A DNA stretch of 64,000 nt. It comes from Acidimicrobiales bacterium. GTDB taxonomy: Bacteria > Actinomycetota > Acidimicrobiia > Acidimicrobiales > SZUA-35. The stretch spans positions 3,596,001 to 3,660,000 of the forward strand of contig JAWKIO010000005.1 in NCBI GenBank assembly GCA_041394265.1, in the 5' to 3' direction. A model generated the notes under the pieces. The model saw only the letters and a list, made by a program, of their open reading frames with translations, did not search any database and was not told the origin of the DNA. Both the position numbers and the translations under genes were made by a program. Below are positions 8,859 to 18,285 of the stretch, in pieces (position 1 is the stretch's first letter; each line of letters begins with the position of its first letter).

Positions 8859-9698
8859 GTGAGCGGCGCAGCAGGGGTGTCCCGGAGTTGGTGGTCGATC
8901 GCTCCCGGATGGTTCGAGCGCGGCGAGGTGGTCAGACTCCGTACCTACCGGTGGCGGCGACCGTGTTTCGTCGTGGTCGAGCCTGATGTGATCACGCTGG
9001 TCGCACCGGTGTATTTCGCCGACCGGGTGTGGTCGTTCGCCCGGGGCAACACGTTCCTCGCCGAAGACGAGCAACACACGGCGAAGCCGGACCCTCAGCT
9101 CGCTGATCGTGCCCGATACGCGAGGTACGGCTTGTTCCCGGTGATGTATTTCTTCACGACGACTGCGTGGGCAGCGCCCACGGTGACGTTGCAGACGGTT
9201 GCTCCAGTGATGTCGCCGTCGTTTCGTCGGCGTGCAACTGATCAGAACAGCCCGGTTCCGTTGGTGTTGTGGCCGAGGCGCCGTGCCGTGGTGTACGGCG
9301 TGTCGTTTCGTGAGGAGCGTCCGGGAGCCCTGGCTGAGGCGATGGGACGTGTTGGCTGGCCGGCGCTGCCGTCGGATGAGGTTCACCTACTGAGGTCGCC
9401 GCCACTGGTTGACCGGTCGGTCGTCGACCGCGTTGATCAGATCCTGTCACCGAGGCGCCGACTCGAGGGGATGATGGTGGGTGTGGGTCTGCTTGGTGCA
9501 GTGGCACTGTGGGTGCTGGGCCAGCTCGGTGTCGCGTCGGTTGTCTCAGCGGTTTTGGTGGCTGTCGTAGCGATGGTGTGGATAGGGCTGGTGCTGTCGC
9601 CTCGGCGGCCTCGTTCAGTTCCGGCTGTGATCGAGGCAGCCGTTGTGCCTGGTCTGATCGTGAATGGTGAGGGCGTCGGGCTGACAGCGACAGAGTGA
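8859..9698 (+). CDS. Membrane protein of unknown function
   Basis: About 279 residues from a GTG at 8859 (GTG at 8877 is an alternative; no strong Shine-Dalgarno). The N-terminal two thirds are soluble and Arg-rich. Near the C-terminus two hydrophobic segments (GVGLLGAVALWVLGQL and SAVLVAVVAMVWIGLVL) form a likely hairpin in the membrane, followed by RRPRS and a short tail. No family recognised. Unusually for this part of the array, it is on the plus strand. Confidence 0.6.
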   Translation: MSGAAGVSRSWWSIAPGWFERGEVVRLRTYRWRRPCFVVVEPDVITLVAPVYFADRVWSFARGNTFLAEDEQHTAKPDPQLADRARYARYGLFPVMYFFTTTAWAAPTVTLQTVAPVMSPSFRRRATDQNSPVPLVLWPRRRAVVYGVSFREERPGALAEAMGRVGWPALPSDEVHLLRSPPLVDRSVVDRVDQILSPRRRLEGMMVGVGLLGAVALWVLGQLGVASVVSAVLVAVVAMVWIGLVLSPRRPRSVPAVIEAAVVPGLIVNGEGVGLTATE

Positions 9699-9786
9699 CC
9701 CGAGTTTGTCGGCGGACGCCGGGTATGCGCCGCTCGAACCCAGTGGCGGTCAAGCCCAGTGCGACAGCACCACGACCCGGCAAGAA

Positions 9787-9850
9787 GTGCACGCCGAACC
9801 GGCGATCAGGGACGATCCTGCGGCCGTCCACTGTTCGCGTTCTGGGGACG
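9787..9850 (+). repeat. Cassette-junction repeat S8
   Basis: Core CCGGCG at 9799-9804 with a CGAA left arm, ATCAGGGACG, and GTTCTGGGGACG at the 35 bp position. Confidence 0.8.
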
Positions 9851-9858
9851 CTGTCGTT

Positions 9859-10425
9859 TCACCGCTCGACACAATCAAGGCCAAGGCCGAGGTCGAATCT
9901 CTCCGACTTGCCGGAGGTCTGCACGTCGACGGTCACGCAGGTCGGCTCTCTCAGCCATATTCCGCCGGCGAAGACCACCCAGTTCCAGTCATCGTCAGCG
10001 CAGGGGCCGACGCTGAGACCATGCCCGGCAGGGGCATTCTTCTGCGGTGGCCAGTCCATCACGAAATCTGAGGCAGCGGGTTCAACGACATCGATAGTGA
10101 CCGCTATGTCGGTCCGAACAACAAGGCCGAACTTCGTGAACACGAAACCTTCGGTCGTAGTCCCCGGATCACCTTTGCGGGCCCCGAAGGGCCAACCGTT
10201 GGCCGGGAAGGCAACTGCGTCGAGCACGACGTTGGAGAACTCCACTGGCGGATCCTCAATGACGTCGATTCGAGTCGAGCAGTCGATCGTTCTTCGCTGG
10301 AGCGCTTCGTTGGCCGACGAACTGCAGCCAGCGAGCGACGCTGTGATGAAAACGGCCGCAAGGAACGTCGTCAGCCGTGCGGCTGGTTCCGATCGCATCA
10401 GGCGCCGCCGAGACGGGGACCGCAT
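9859..10425 (-). CDS. Lipoprotein, unknown family
   Basis: 188 residues from the ATG at 10425 (10437 and 10398 are alternatives). Basic start, hydrophobic core AARLTTFLAAVFITASLAGC with a clean lipobox, then a Ser/Glu linker. The mature part has paired Cys residues (DCS, GPCAD, EPTCVTV, GLDCVER), which suggest a small disulfide-stabilised extracellular domain. Its stop codon lies 9 bp from the end of S8. No paralogue seen in the window. Confidence 0.75.
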   Translation of the reverse strand: MRSPSRRRLMRSEPAARLTTFLAAVFITASLAGCSSSANEALQRRTIDCSTRIDVIEDPPVEFSNVVLDAVAFPANGWPFGARKGDPGTTTEGFVFTKFGLVVRTDIAVTIDVVEPAASDFVMDWPPQKNAPAGHGLSVGPCADDDWNWVVFAGGIWLREPTCVTVDVQTSGKSERFDLGLGLDCVER

Positions 10426-10567
10426 GCTCGAGCGCATGGCTCTCGGGTCCGGGTCGACCCCAGCTGCCGTCTGCATCGACACCCTCGGACTCTAGGCTCG
10501 GTTCCCCAGGTGCTCGGACCTTGGTTAGCCGGACCGCGTCTCGGACGTCCTGATCCCGATACTGAGC

Positions 10568-10630
10568 GCCACCTCGAACCGGCGTTGTGGGGCACTCTTC
10601 GGCGCTAGGGGCGTGAGCGGTATGGGTCAC
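10568..10630 (+). repeat. Cassette-junction repeat S9
   Basis: ACCTCGAACCGGCG (core 10579-10584), TTGTGGGGCAC, then GAGCGGTATGGGTCAC at 35 bp. Confidence 0.9.
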
Positions 10631-10679
10631 TTCTGAGGTTGGTGGATGCCGGCTCTGCCCGGGCCGGTTCATGCCGCAC

Positions 10680-10730
10680 TACCCGCACAACCGGTGTTCT
10701 GGGGCAGTCGAGAGGTCCTCTGAAGCGCTA
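10680..10730 (+). repeat. Cassette-junction repeat S10 (partly decayed)
   Basis: CGCACAACCGGTGTTCTGGGGCAG is a near-consensus core (CCGGTG at 10691-10696), but the downstream block is unrecognisable. Together with S9 it bounds a gene-free unit of about 112 bp. Confidence 0.6.
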
Positions 10731-11045
10731 CTACTTGGGATCGCGTCCGGACGGTGGGTATCGCTCCAGATAACCCTCGCCCCATGCCTCGGATACCTTC
10801 ACGCGGAGCGCGTCGGTTGCGGCGAGGGCGGCTCTGTTCTTCTCTGGCTCTGCGGCTCCGGAACGAACCGCCCGCAGCACGCCGTCGGCAGCCGCGGCGA
10901 TGTCCTCACCGAGATCTGAGCCCGAGAGGGCGCACCCTGTGGCGTGAAGTAGGGCGTAGGTGTCGATCACACTCGACTTCTGATCGTAGAGACGATCGAG
11001 CCCGTCAATCAGGTTTGCCAGTAGTGAGAACTGCCGGTCGTCCAC
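10731..11045 (-). CDS. Small hypothetical protein, 104 aa
   Basis: Soluble, largely helical protein with no signal peptide. It opens MDDRQFSLLANLIDGLDRLY; a repeated Ala/Asp-rich helix (ALSGSDLGEDIAAAADGVLRAV) and GEGYLERYPPSG follow. No family recognised. The size and an unbroken frame filling the whole unit between S10 and the next core support a real gene. Confidence 0.55.
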   Translation of the reverse strand: MDDRQFSLLANLIDGLDRLYDQKSSVIDTYALLHATGCALSGSDLGEDIAAAADGVLRAVRSGAAEPEKNRAALAATDALRVKVSEAWGEGYLERYPPSGRDPK

Positions 11046-11090
11046 AACGTGCAGGATACGCGCCTGAGGGTCGGCCGGGGGTGCCCCGAG

Positions 11091-11149
11091 CCGGCGATAT
11101 ACGTAGCATCAGCTCACCGTCAGGCTCCGAGTGCGGCCCACGGCCGGCG
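11091..11149 (+). repeat. 53-bp mini-unit between two junction cores
   Basis: A CCGGCG core at 11091-11096 is followed by ATATACGTAGCATCAGC and, 53 bp later, by the S11 core. A second unit of the same kind (25883-25942) begins ATACACGTAGCTTCAGC. It has no room for a gene. It lacks the second G-rich block, so it looks like a minimal or collapsed cassette. Confidence 0.65.
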
Positions 11150-11197
11150 TTGTGTGGGGCAGGTCGTTGGAGATAATTGTGGAGCGGTAGGGGGCGC
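11131..11197 (+). repeat. Cassette-junction repeat S11
   Basis: GGCCCACGGCCGGCG (core 11144-11149), TTGTGTGGGGC with 2 extra bases, then GAGCGGTAGGGGGCG 37 bp after the core. The CCCAC/GTGGG arms could form a hairpin with the core in the loop. Confidence 0.9.
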
Positions 11198-11232
11198 GTA
11201 CTCGTCGTGGTAACAGCCCCTGGGTGGTTGCT

Positions 11233-11466
11233 TCAACTCGCATTCATGTGTTGCAGGAGCGCTTGAGGATCGAGGCTTCGTGGCCGGTCGCTGACTTGTC
11301 CGTCGCCGATCTCCACGATTCGAAGGCCGTCGTGTTCGCGGGACCTGGCAAGGTCGACGGTGATGAACCGAAGGTTCAGTTGCGACACAGCGGTAGCGAC
11401 CAGGTCGAGGTCGCCGGTCGGCGGATGTAGGTCTGGGGGTGTCAGGGTGCGGAGACACCTCGACAC
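11233..11466 (-). pseudogene. C-terminal fragment of an ATP-grasp protein
   Basis: Encodes 77 residues. The segment LNLRFITVDLARS...LRIVEIGDGQVSDRP resembles the last strand pair of ATP-grasp enzymes (…VDLA…EIGDGQVS…), where Glu and Asn/Asp bind magnesium. The ATP-binding core is absent, so this is a tail only, possibly left by a deletion within the unit. It could instead be a free-standing small protein; the open frame with an ATG does not exclude that. Confidence 0.5.
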
Positions 11467-11552
11467 ATTCGCCGTCTATCCACCACGATCTTCCCTCGGG
11501 ACCGGTGAACGGTTCGAAACGTGGCGTCGAAGCCTCGAAAGCGGCTCCCTCG

Positions 11553-11616
11553 TGCGTCCCCAGGCCGGCGGTCTGGGGCGGTCTGTTGAGCGGCGGAAGC
11601 GGGTGGTAGGGGGCAG
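11553..11616 (+). repeat. Cassette-junction repeat S12
   Basis: GCGTCCCCAGGCCGGCG (core 11565-11570), GTCTGGGGCGG, then GGTGGTAGGGGGCAG at 35 bp. CCCCAG and CTGGGG pair perfectly around the core. Confidence 0.92.
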
Positions 11617-11763
11617 GCCCCGAGGCTCTTGGTCCCCGGCGTTTCCTGCCGACTCAGGCCGCGTCTGGTTCTGTACTGCCTCTGGCTTTCTTGCGTGTGC
11701 AGTGGACATGTTGACGGCCTGGCGGGTGTATTGGATGTGCGACCTGTTGTAGGAGCGGCCGAG

Positions 11764-12273
11764 TTGGAACTTGATAGCAGGCAGCCCGATGTCTTCGAGG
11801 ACTTCTATCGACGACAGTTCTCATCGTTGGCTGTCCTCGCAACAGCCGTGACTGGTGACGCGTCGACGGGCGAAGACCTCGCACAGGAAGCACTCGAACG
11901 TGCCCGTTCGCGCTGGGAGACGATCACGCGCTACGACGACCCAGCTGCATGGTCTCGGCGAGTGGTCATCAACCTCTCGCTGAACCGTCGCCGGCGTCTG
12001 GCAAACGAAACCAAGGCGCTTCTTCGTCTCGTTCGTGAACCGGCTGGACGAAATGCCGGGCCAACACTCCATGGGGACCTGGCGGTATGGGAAGCCGTCG
12101 CATCGTTGCCGATGCGGCAGCGAACTGTGGTCGCACTCCACTATCTCGAAGACTGTCCGGTGGCCGAAATCGCCGACCTCCTCGGCATCTCGGTTTCAAC
12201 CGCAACATCAACGCTTCACCAGGCACGCAAGCGCCTCGCAGAAACGCTCACCGACAAGGAGGCCGAACAATGA
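11764..12273 (+). CDS. ECF (SigE/SigM-like) RNA polymerase sigma factor
   Basis: 169 residues from a TTG start with AGGAG 8 nt upstream (11751-11755). Region 2 is seen as FEDFYRRQF...AVTGDASTGEDLAQEALERA. Region 4 is seen as LPMRQRTVVALHYLEDCPVAEIA followed by a helix-turn-helix (LLGISVSTATSTLHQARKRL). It directs RNA polymerase to a regulon that cannot be read here. Its stop overlaps the next start (ATGA), and the downstream gene is a membrane-anchored partner, so the two form a self-contained sigma/anti-sigma operon carried between S12 and S13. Confidence 0.88.
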   Translation: MELDSRQPDVFEDFYRRQFSSLAVLATAVTGDASTGEDLAQEALERARSRWETITRYDDPAAWSRRVVINLSLNRRRRLANETKALLRLVREPAGRNAGPTLHGDLAVWEAVASLPMRQRTVVALHYLEDCPVAEIADLLGISVSTATSTLHQARKRLAETLTDKEAEQ

Positions 12274-13586
12274 ACGATCCAATCGACGAACGCGTCCGGT
12301 CAACATTCCAAGCCCAACTCGATGCCACCCAGACCAGAGTCGACAACGGCACCCTCGAGACAAACCAGCTGGCCCACAATCGAGACGACCGTCGCGGTCC
12401 GCAGACACAGCTGATCGCTGCAGCAGCACTCTTGATCGTCGTCGGGTTTAGCGGTTGGAAACTCGCCGGTCGCGACCCAGATCAGGCAGTCGAAGCAGCG
12501 CCCACGACCAGCGTCGACAATTCAAGACCCGCTGACGCAGCAAGTCCGATGGATGACCTTCCAGTGAGGACCTGGCCCGAGATCGACTCTGAGGCGATCC
12601 TTTCCGCCTCCGGGTTTCAGCGCTGCCCGGTAGCAGGGATGGCCCCCAAGGGTGACACAACCGTCGAACGTGGCCAGGAGCTGGCCACCACTGCGATCGA
12701 GGCCGGGATCGGTGCCGCCGACAGTCTCGGCGGTGACGGCACGCTGCCAATGCTTCGCCTGAACGTGCTCGACGAAACCACACTCTCGACCCTTGCCACA
12801 TTCGCTGATCCGGAGGAACTCTGCGTCAAGGGAGCAGATCCCAACGACTATGTGGTTCCCGGCCCGCAGCAGCTGTCGGGCCCGGGTTGGCGCTGGGTCG
12901 GTGCGGGTTCCACGATCGACATCGGCGCATCCAAGATCATCGACAACCAGGAGGACTACGACAAGCTGTGGACCCTGCTTGGCGAGGGACCCGAGACGGA
13001 ACAGATCGCCGTCGACTTCGACACCGAAGTCATCCTCACCTACTCCCACGGCGCCGGGGTGAATTTCGGTGCATGCGGTGTCCGCTTCGACGGCTACGGA
13101 CGCGACCAAGACGGCCAGGTAGTCCTCGACTTCTTCCATCCAGGCGGCAACGTGGGGTGCGAAAGGGCCCTGCGGCCAGCGATCTACGCCGTAGCCCTTG
13201 AACGCCGGTTCGTCGGTGAGGGCCTACTCGACGCAGCCGTTCGCGACCTGCCCCGTGCCGATCCGCGCCCGATCACTTTGTCCGTCGGCGAGCCAGCCAC
13301 AGCAAGGACGTCAACTACCGATGGCACATCTCCGGAGAGTGAGCCGGCCGATTCACCAGAGTTGGTCAATGCTCGAGACCTGGATTGCAGTAGTCCGGAC
13401 GGCTGCGCGCTGGACCAGCTCCTCGGGTTGACCGACGCCGAAGTGCACCGGTGGGCAATCGAGTCCGGTTTCGAGACCGTGGTCGAGCTAGCCGAAGACG
13501 AAGTACGCACCGATGACATTGATCCACTCCGAATCAGGTTCACGCTCGACGAAACCGGTCGAGTGGTCTCGGCACACGCAGGATGA
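12270..13586 (+). CDS. Membrane-anchored partner (putative anti-sigma) of the ECF factor
   Basis: 438 residues. The first about 50 residues are cytosolic, then a single membrane span (TQLIAAAALLIVVGFSGWKLAG), then a large outside part with several Cys and GDG/NQEDYDKLW segments. The layout of a short inner domain, one span and a large outer domain, together with translational coupling to the sigma gene, is that of an anti-sigma factor. No zinc-binding HxxxCxxC motif is seen, so the assignment rests on position and topology. The signal sensed outside is unknown. Confidence 0.65.
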   Translation: MNDPIDERVRSTFQAQLDATQTRVDNGTLETNQLAHNRDDRRGPQTQLIAAAALLIVVGFSGWKLAGRDPDQAVEAAPTTSVDNSRPADAASPMDDLPVRTWPEIDSEAILSASGFQRCPVAGMAPKGDTTVERGQELATTAIEAGIGAADSLGGDGTLPMLRLNVLDETTLSTLATFADPEELCVKGADPNDYVVPGPQQLSGPGWRWVGAGSTIDIGASKIIDNQEDYDKLWTLLGEGPETEQIAVDFDTEVILTYSHGAGVNFGACGVRFDGYGRDQDGQVVLDFFHPGGNVGCERALRPAIYAVALERRFVGEGLLDAAVRDLPRADPRPITLSVGEPATARTSTTDGTSPESEPADSPELVNARDLDCSSPDGCALDQLLGLTDAEVHRWAIESGFETVVELAEDEVRTDDIDPLRIRFTLDETGRVVSAHAG

Positions 13587-13696
13587 ACACAATCCTCACC
13601 AAGTTGAGAGTTGCGGATCGGCGCGTGTCGCTTGTGAACTGTTCGGCGGGCTCGCTGAAATCGATGCCTTCGGCCCTATGGAAACGCGCTACAGGC

Positions 13697-13759
13697 TGCG
13701 TCATCAAGCCGGCGATCTGGGGCACCTTCCGTGCCTCGGCCATGAGCGGTATGGGGCGG
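13697..13759 (+). repeat. Cassette-junction repeat S13
   Basis: TGCGTCATCAAGCCGGCG (core 13709-13714), ATCTGGGGCACC, then GAGCGGTATGGGGCG at 34 bp. The 30 bp from GGGGCACC to GAGCGGTA are the same as in S27, although the left arms differ. Confidence 0.9.
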
Positions 13760-13855
13760 GCCGGGTCGTAGCGGCTGTGGTCGTTCGATCGGCGGGTGTT
13801 CGACATCGCTTGCCTGGTACGGATCACTCTGGAGTGAGTACTGGATCGCGCGGTG

Positions 13856-14770
13856 TCAGGCTGCGGTTGAGTTGACTCGACGGGCCCGGTAGGCGGCGGG
13901 TGTGGCGTACCCGAGCGCTTGGTGGGGCCTGCGATGGTTGTAGAAGATCTCGATGTAGTTGGCAACCGCTTCCTCAGCGCGTGCCCGGGTGGGGAACTCG
14001 GTGCGATGCACGAGCTCCTTCTTCAACGCAGCGAAGAACGACTCAGCGACAGCGTTGTCGTAGGCGCAGCCGACCTGGCCCATCGAGGAACGGATCCGCC
14101 CATTCACACGCAGGCAGTGACGGAACGCCCTCGAGGTGTACTCCGTGCCGCGGTCGGAATGGAAGATCGCTCGCCGCCGGATCCGCCGGTTCCGGCGGGC
14201 CATGACGATCGCCTCGCACACCAGTTCGGCCCGATGATGCTCGGCCATGGCCCAGCCGATCACTTCACGGTTGTACAGATCGATCACCGTCGCGAGGAAC
14301 ACGGGGCCTTCCCACGTGTCGATCTGGGTGATGTCGCCGACCAGACGCACACCGGGCCGATCAGCGGTGAAGTCGCGGGCGATGAGGTCGGGGGCCGGCG
14401 GTGTCCCATCGGGTTGGGTGAGATGCCGCCACGGCGCTGGATGACACGACTCCAGGCCTTGTTCGACCATCAGATCCCGCACCACACGGTCACACACCAC
14501 GATCCCTTCATCGACGAGCCGGGAATGCACCTTGCGGTAGCCGAACACCCCGTTGGAGGCAGCGAACACCCGGGCGACCTCACCGGCCAGCCACTCCCGG
14601 CGACGAGCCGGCGCGGAGGGGTGCGGCGACGCCAGGCGTAGAACCCGGACTCCGACACGCCAGCCCACCCGCACATTCGGACAACAGGAAATTCGGGCTT
14701 CTCCCCAGCAACAGCGATCTGGTCGATCACTGCGAACCACGCTTCGGGCGTTGTTCGGCTGCGAAGAAGC
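13856..14770 (-). pseudogene. IS3 orfB transposase, frameshifted
   Basis: The DDE integrase domain is complete in the main frame: VGDITQIDTWEG (D), FHSDRGTEYTS (D) and AVAESFFAALKKE (E), followed by FYNHRRPHQALGY. The N-terminal part (VVRMCGWAGVSESGFYAW) is in another frame, and the two meet in a C/G-rich run at about 14605-14640. This indel is separate from the normal orfA-orfB frameshift, so the transposase is probably dead. Confidence 0.8.
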
Positions 14771-14781
14771 CCGCCGCTTTT

Positions 14782-15051
14782 TCAGAACTCGTTCTCCTGG
14801 CCGGCCCAATACAGCTCGTCCTTCGCTGTCTTCAGCTCGGCGCGTAGCCGTTTGTTCTCGGCTTCGAGATCGGATTCTTCGCTTTCGGCCACTCGGGACT
14901 CCTCGATGCGTGCTCGACGCAGCCAGGTTCGCAGAGTCTCATGCGAGATGCCCAGCTCCCGGGCGACCTCACGGGTCGGTCGGGAGAACTCGGTGACTTG
15001 ACGACAGGCCTGAGCACGGAACTCAGGCGATGACTTGATGCCCTTCGGCAC
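14782..15051 (-). CDS. IS3 orfA, helix-turn-helix protein
   Basis: 89 residues. The N-terminal helix-turn-helix (TREVARELGISHETLRTWLRRA) binds the element ends. A Glu/Lys-rich leucine-zipper-like coiled coil (SDLEAENKRLRAELKTAKDEL) follows, as in other IS3 OrfA proteins. It overlaps the start of the orfB region, where a programmed -1 shift would normally join the two. Confidence 0.85.
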   Translation of the reverse strand: MPKGIKSSPEFRAQACRQVTEFSRPTREVARELGISHETLRTWLRRARIEESRVAESEESDLEAENKRLRAELKTAKDELYWAGQENEF

Positions 15052-15254
15052 GATGACACTTCCCTTCAGCAGGGCAGCCCCTCACCGCGAAATCCCTTCC
15101 CCACTCCACTCCAGTCGTGCCTGCTGTCGCCGATACTTTCGGGGTGAACACGACCAACCGCAATCAGGTCTGGCGCACTTCGACTGTAGGTGTTGTCGTC
15201 ATGGCGTCACTCGTGTTGGGTGGTGGTGCGTGTTCATCATCGACTGACGTGGTG

Positions 15255-16658
15255 GGTGAGTCCCGTCTCGTGGTGTAGATCGGCCTGACCATCGGAGGGG
15301 TATTCCCTCCGGAGTGGTGGCCACCGTGCGATTCTCAGAAGTGACTAAACGAACTGAGAAGGAATCGCACGATGACCGAATACGAGTCTGCCCTATCCGC
15401 TTTCGAGACGCGTCGCCAACGCAGTCACCGGGACCGGCCTTGCCGGATCTCTCGCCGAGATTCTGACCGACGCCCTCCAAGAACTCATCGAAGCCGAACT
15501 CACTGCGAGGATCGGCGCCGAACCTGGTGAACGGACCCTGGCCCGCACCAACCTGCGCAACGGGCACCGCCCGAAACTGGTATCGACCCCCGCCGGCGAC
15601 CTCGAGCTGGGGATCCCGAAACTCCGGCAGGGATCGTTCTTCCCCGAGCTCCTCGAGCCCCGCCGCCGGATCGACAAAGCCTTGTGGGCGGTGATCATGA
15701 CCGCCTACATCACCGGCACCAGCACCCGGAAGGTCGACGACCTGGTCAAGGCGTTGGGCTGCGACACCGGCATCTCCAAGAGCAGCGTCAGCAGGATCTG
15801 CAAGAACATCGACGCCGATGTCGCAGTGCTCCGCAACCGTGATCTGGGGCATCAACGCTTCGTCTATGTCTGGTTGGATGCCACCTACGTCCATGTCCGC
15901 GAAGCAGGCCAGGTCACTTCCAAAGCGGTCGTGATCGCCACGGGTCTCCGAGCCGATGGCTACCGCGAAGTACTCGGCGTCGATGTCGGGGACTCAGAGA
16001 ACGAAACGTTCTGGACCGAGTTCCTCCGGAGTTTGAAAGAACGCAACCTCACTGGTGTCCGCCTCGTCATCTCCGACGCCCACGCCGGGCTGAAAGCAGC
16101 GATCCGGCGGGTGTTCCAGGGCGCCGGCTGGCAGCGCTGCAGAGTCCACGCGATGAGGAACCTGTTGTCGGTCGCCAAGCATCAGCACCGCCTGATGATC
16201 GCTGCGTTGATCCGCACGATCTTCGCCCAGCCCGACGCCGGGTCGGCCCGCACCCAGTTGCGTAACGTCGTCACCCAGCTCGCCGGTGTGTCGCCCGAGG
16301 TCGCGACGAAGCTGGAGGGCATGGAGACCGATCTGTTGGCCTACACCGGGTTCCCGCCGGCGCATTGGTCCAAGATCTGGTCGAACAACCCGATCGAACG
16401 ATTGAACCGTGAACTGAAACGACGCACCGATGTCGTGCAGATCTTCCCCAACACCGAGTCGGTGATCCGCCTCGTCGGGGCGTTGCTGGTCGAGATCAAC
16501 GACGAAATGATCTCCTCGGACCGGCGCTACATCGCCGCCGGAAGTCTCGAACCACTCGTCGACCACGAAGGAGAACCGCTAACGTCATTGCCCGCAGCCC
16601 CAAGAACTTGACCAACAGAATCGCACGGCACTGCTACACCACCCGACGGGACTCCATC
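15255..16658 (+). mobile_element. IS256-family insertion sequence
   Basis: The left end (GGTGAGTCCCGTCTCGTGG) and the complement of the right end (GATGGAGTCCCGTCGGGTGG) form imperfect inverted repeats of about 24 bp. GACGTGGTG occurs immediately outside both ends (15246-15254 and 16659-16667), a 9-bp target duplication typical of IS256. The insertion splits a lipoprotein gene. Confidence 0.93.
15372..16611 (+). pseudogene. IS256-family transposase, N-terminal frameshift
   Basis: The catalytic DDE residues are visible: VWLDATYVH (D), LVISDAHAGLKAA (D) and NNPIERLNRELKRR (E), with the family segment RKVDDLVKALG upstream. The start MTEYESALSAF fits IS256 transposases but leaves the frame; the continuation RVANAVTGTGLAGSLAEIL is one base off, placing a single-base indel near 15405-15409. 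Either the copy is inactive, or translation starts later (TTG at 15682) and gives a truncated 309-residue protein. Confidence 0.85.
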
Positions 16659-17678
16659 GACGTGGTGCTATCGCCCGGGTCGGCGGTTTCCGACAACTCG
16701 CAGCCAAGCGAGCGTGTCTCGGCTGATCTGGAAGTGGAAGCAGCCGACGACGTCCAACGCGCCGGGTTGCCGCCCGATCGACTTGCCACTCTGATGGCGC
16801 TGGCTGGCGATGGCAGCGACGTCGTTGGCGTGTACGTCCAAGGGGCGATGAACAGTCGATGGGTGCCGTGGGTTGCTCGCCCGAGCGCAGATGCCGACCT
16901 GCTGGTCTTCGAGAGCGAGATCGGTATTGCGTCGGATGAGATCGAGGCGATCGCGACCGATGGCGGCGTGATCGTTGCCGCCATCTCGGCTGACTCCGAC
17001 GACGCGATTGCTCGTGTTCTTTCGAGTTCGCCCTGGGCTGACGTTGCGACAGTCGAGGAGTTGGGGGCGTTTAGGCTGGTCGAATTCGGTTCGAACGTGG
17101 ACTTCAGTCGCAAATCGTTGCTCAGGCCGATCGGTCAGCCCGGCGAGATGGCGTTCGCAGAGGGGATCCTCCTCTGGTCGGCAACCGTGGGGGATGTCCG
17201 GGCACTGATCGAAACTGGCCCGGGCGGTGCATACGACGAGGTTGCGCTGGCTGTCGATCAGTTTGGCCCCTGGAACCAGATCGAGGCCTTCCCGGCCCGC
17301 TCGGTCGACGGTGTCCTCGAGCGTCTCTGCGAGACGGGCTGCACGCAGAACTTGCTCGACTTTGGCCGTGCGAGCGAGACCCAGCTCGGTAATCCGGTCA
17401 GGTTCGAGTTGAGCGTGGTAGTCCAGAACCAGCCGAGTAAGGACTTCGTAGTACTCGTAGCGCACAAGTCGGCCGAACTGGCGGAGGAGAACGCCACAAG
17501 GATGCCTGCGGTGTTCGGCGAGGCAGATAGCTTCTCGACTCGCCGTCCAATGGCGCAGGACTTCGATCTTGGCGCTATCGAAGTCGTTGGAAGCCTCCTC
17601 GTGCTCCACTTGACAGAAAAGCTCGACGGTGCGGCAGATGGGCTGTACTTGTCGCCGATGCTCACGTGGGATCAGTGA

Positions 17679-17962
17679 GAGCCATGCCAGGTCGGCGTTG
17701 CGGGCGAGGAACGTGGACCAGAGGACAGCCCAGACTCAACTTCGTGGCTGAACCGACGCACGTCACGCCCCGACCTCGCACTCATGCGAACGTGCGGGCC
17801 TTGAGCCCAATCGTCATCCGGTCAGCGGCGAGAACCTGCTGGACGTCACGATCCAGTAGGAGCTGCATGTCTGACGGCCTGATGGCCAGCCCAGTGGCTG
17901 CGCTGGGGGCAACCTTGAGGGCGTCACTGACCCGCCCAACAGCAGGTGATGCGACTCGTCGC
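17679..17962 (+). other. Gap without a supported gene
   Basis: About 280 bp between the end of the interrupted lipoprotein gene and S14. Short open frames on both strands show no recognisable domain or ribosome binding site. Confidence 0.4.
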
Positions 17963-18027
17963 GCGCGACATCAAGCCGGCGGTCTGGGACGTTGGTTGTC
18001 GGCACAGGCGTGAGCGGTATGGGGCGA
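17963..18027 (+). repeat. Cassette-junction repeat S14
   Basis: GCGCGACATCAAGCCGGCG (core 17976-17981), GTCTGGGACG, then GAGCGGTATGGGGCG at 35 bp. Confidence 0.9.
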
Positions 18028-18285
18028 TTCCTTCGGCCGCGTGGGTGGCTTCGTTCCTCGACAGCCCGGCGCCACGGTGGGCGGCGCGATCACAGTTGCC
18101 GATGTAGCCGAGGGCAGTCGCACGACTGGCCCAGCCGAGTCGCCCGACATTCCGCCCGAGCAGCGGCAGGCGAACACCGCTCGGGGAACGGTTTGTTGCT
18201 TCACCGCGTGAGTGTCCGAACGGCTTGTCGGCTTGGCGGATCAAGCAGCCTCACGCACTTGGCCTTTGCGCCGAGACATCGAGAT

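Larger units (their letters stand above)
13829..15114 (-). mobile_element. IS3-family element A
   Basis: Contains orfA and orfB on the minus strand. CTGGAGTG at 13829 and its complement ending at 15114 are likely the outer inverted repeats, extended by weaker similarity for about 40 bp. A target duplication was not found, so the ends are approximate. It lies between S13 and the lipoprotein gene broken by IS256. Confidence 0.75.
15144..17678 (+). pseudogene. Lipoprotein gene interrupted by IS256
   Basis: GTG at 15144 begins 37 codons with a signal peptide and a lipobox ending GGGAC at residues 26-30, and reading stops at the IS. Removing the IS256 and one copy of the 9-bp duplication joins DVV (ending 15254) to LSPGSAVSDN (from 16668) in the same frame, giving an intact protein of about 373 residues. 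The mature part has DVVGVYVQGAMNSRW and repeated acidic segments; function unknown. The downstream part is still a long open frame, but it has lost its signal peptide. Confidence 0.85.
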
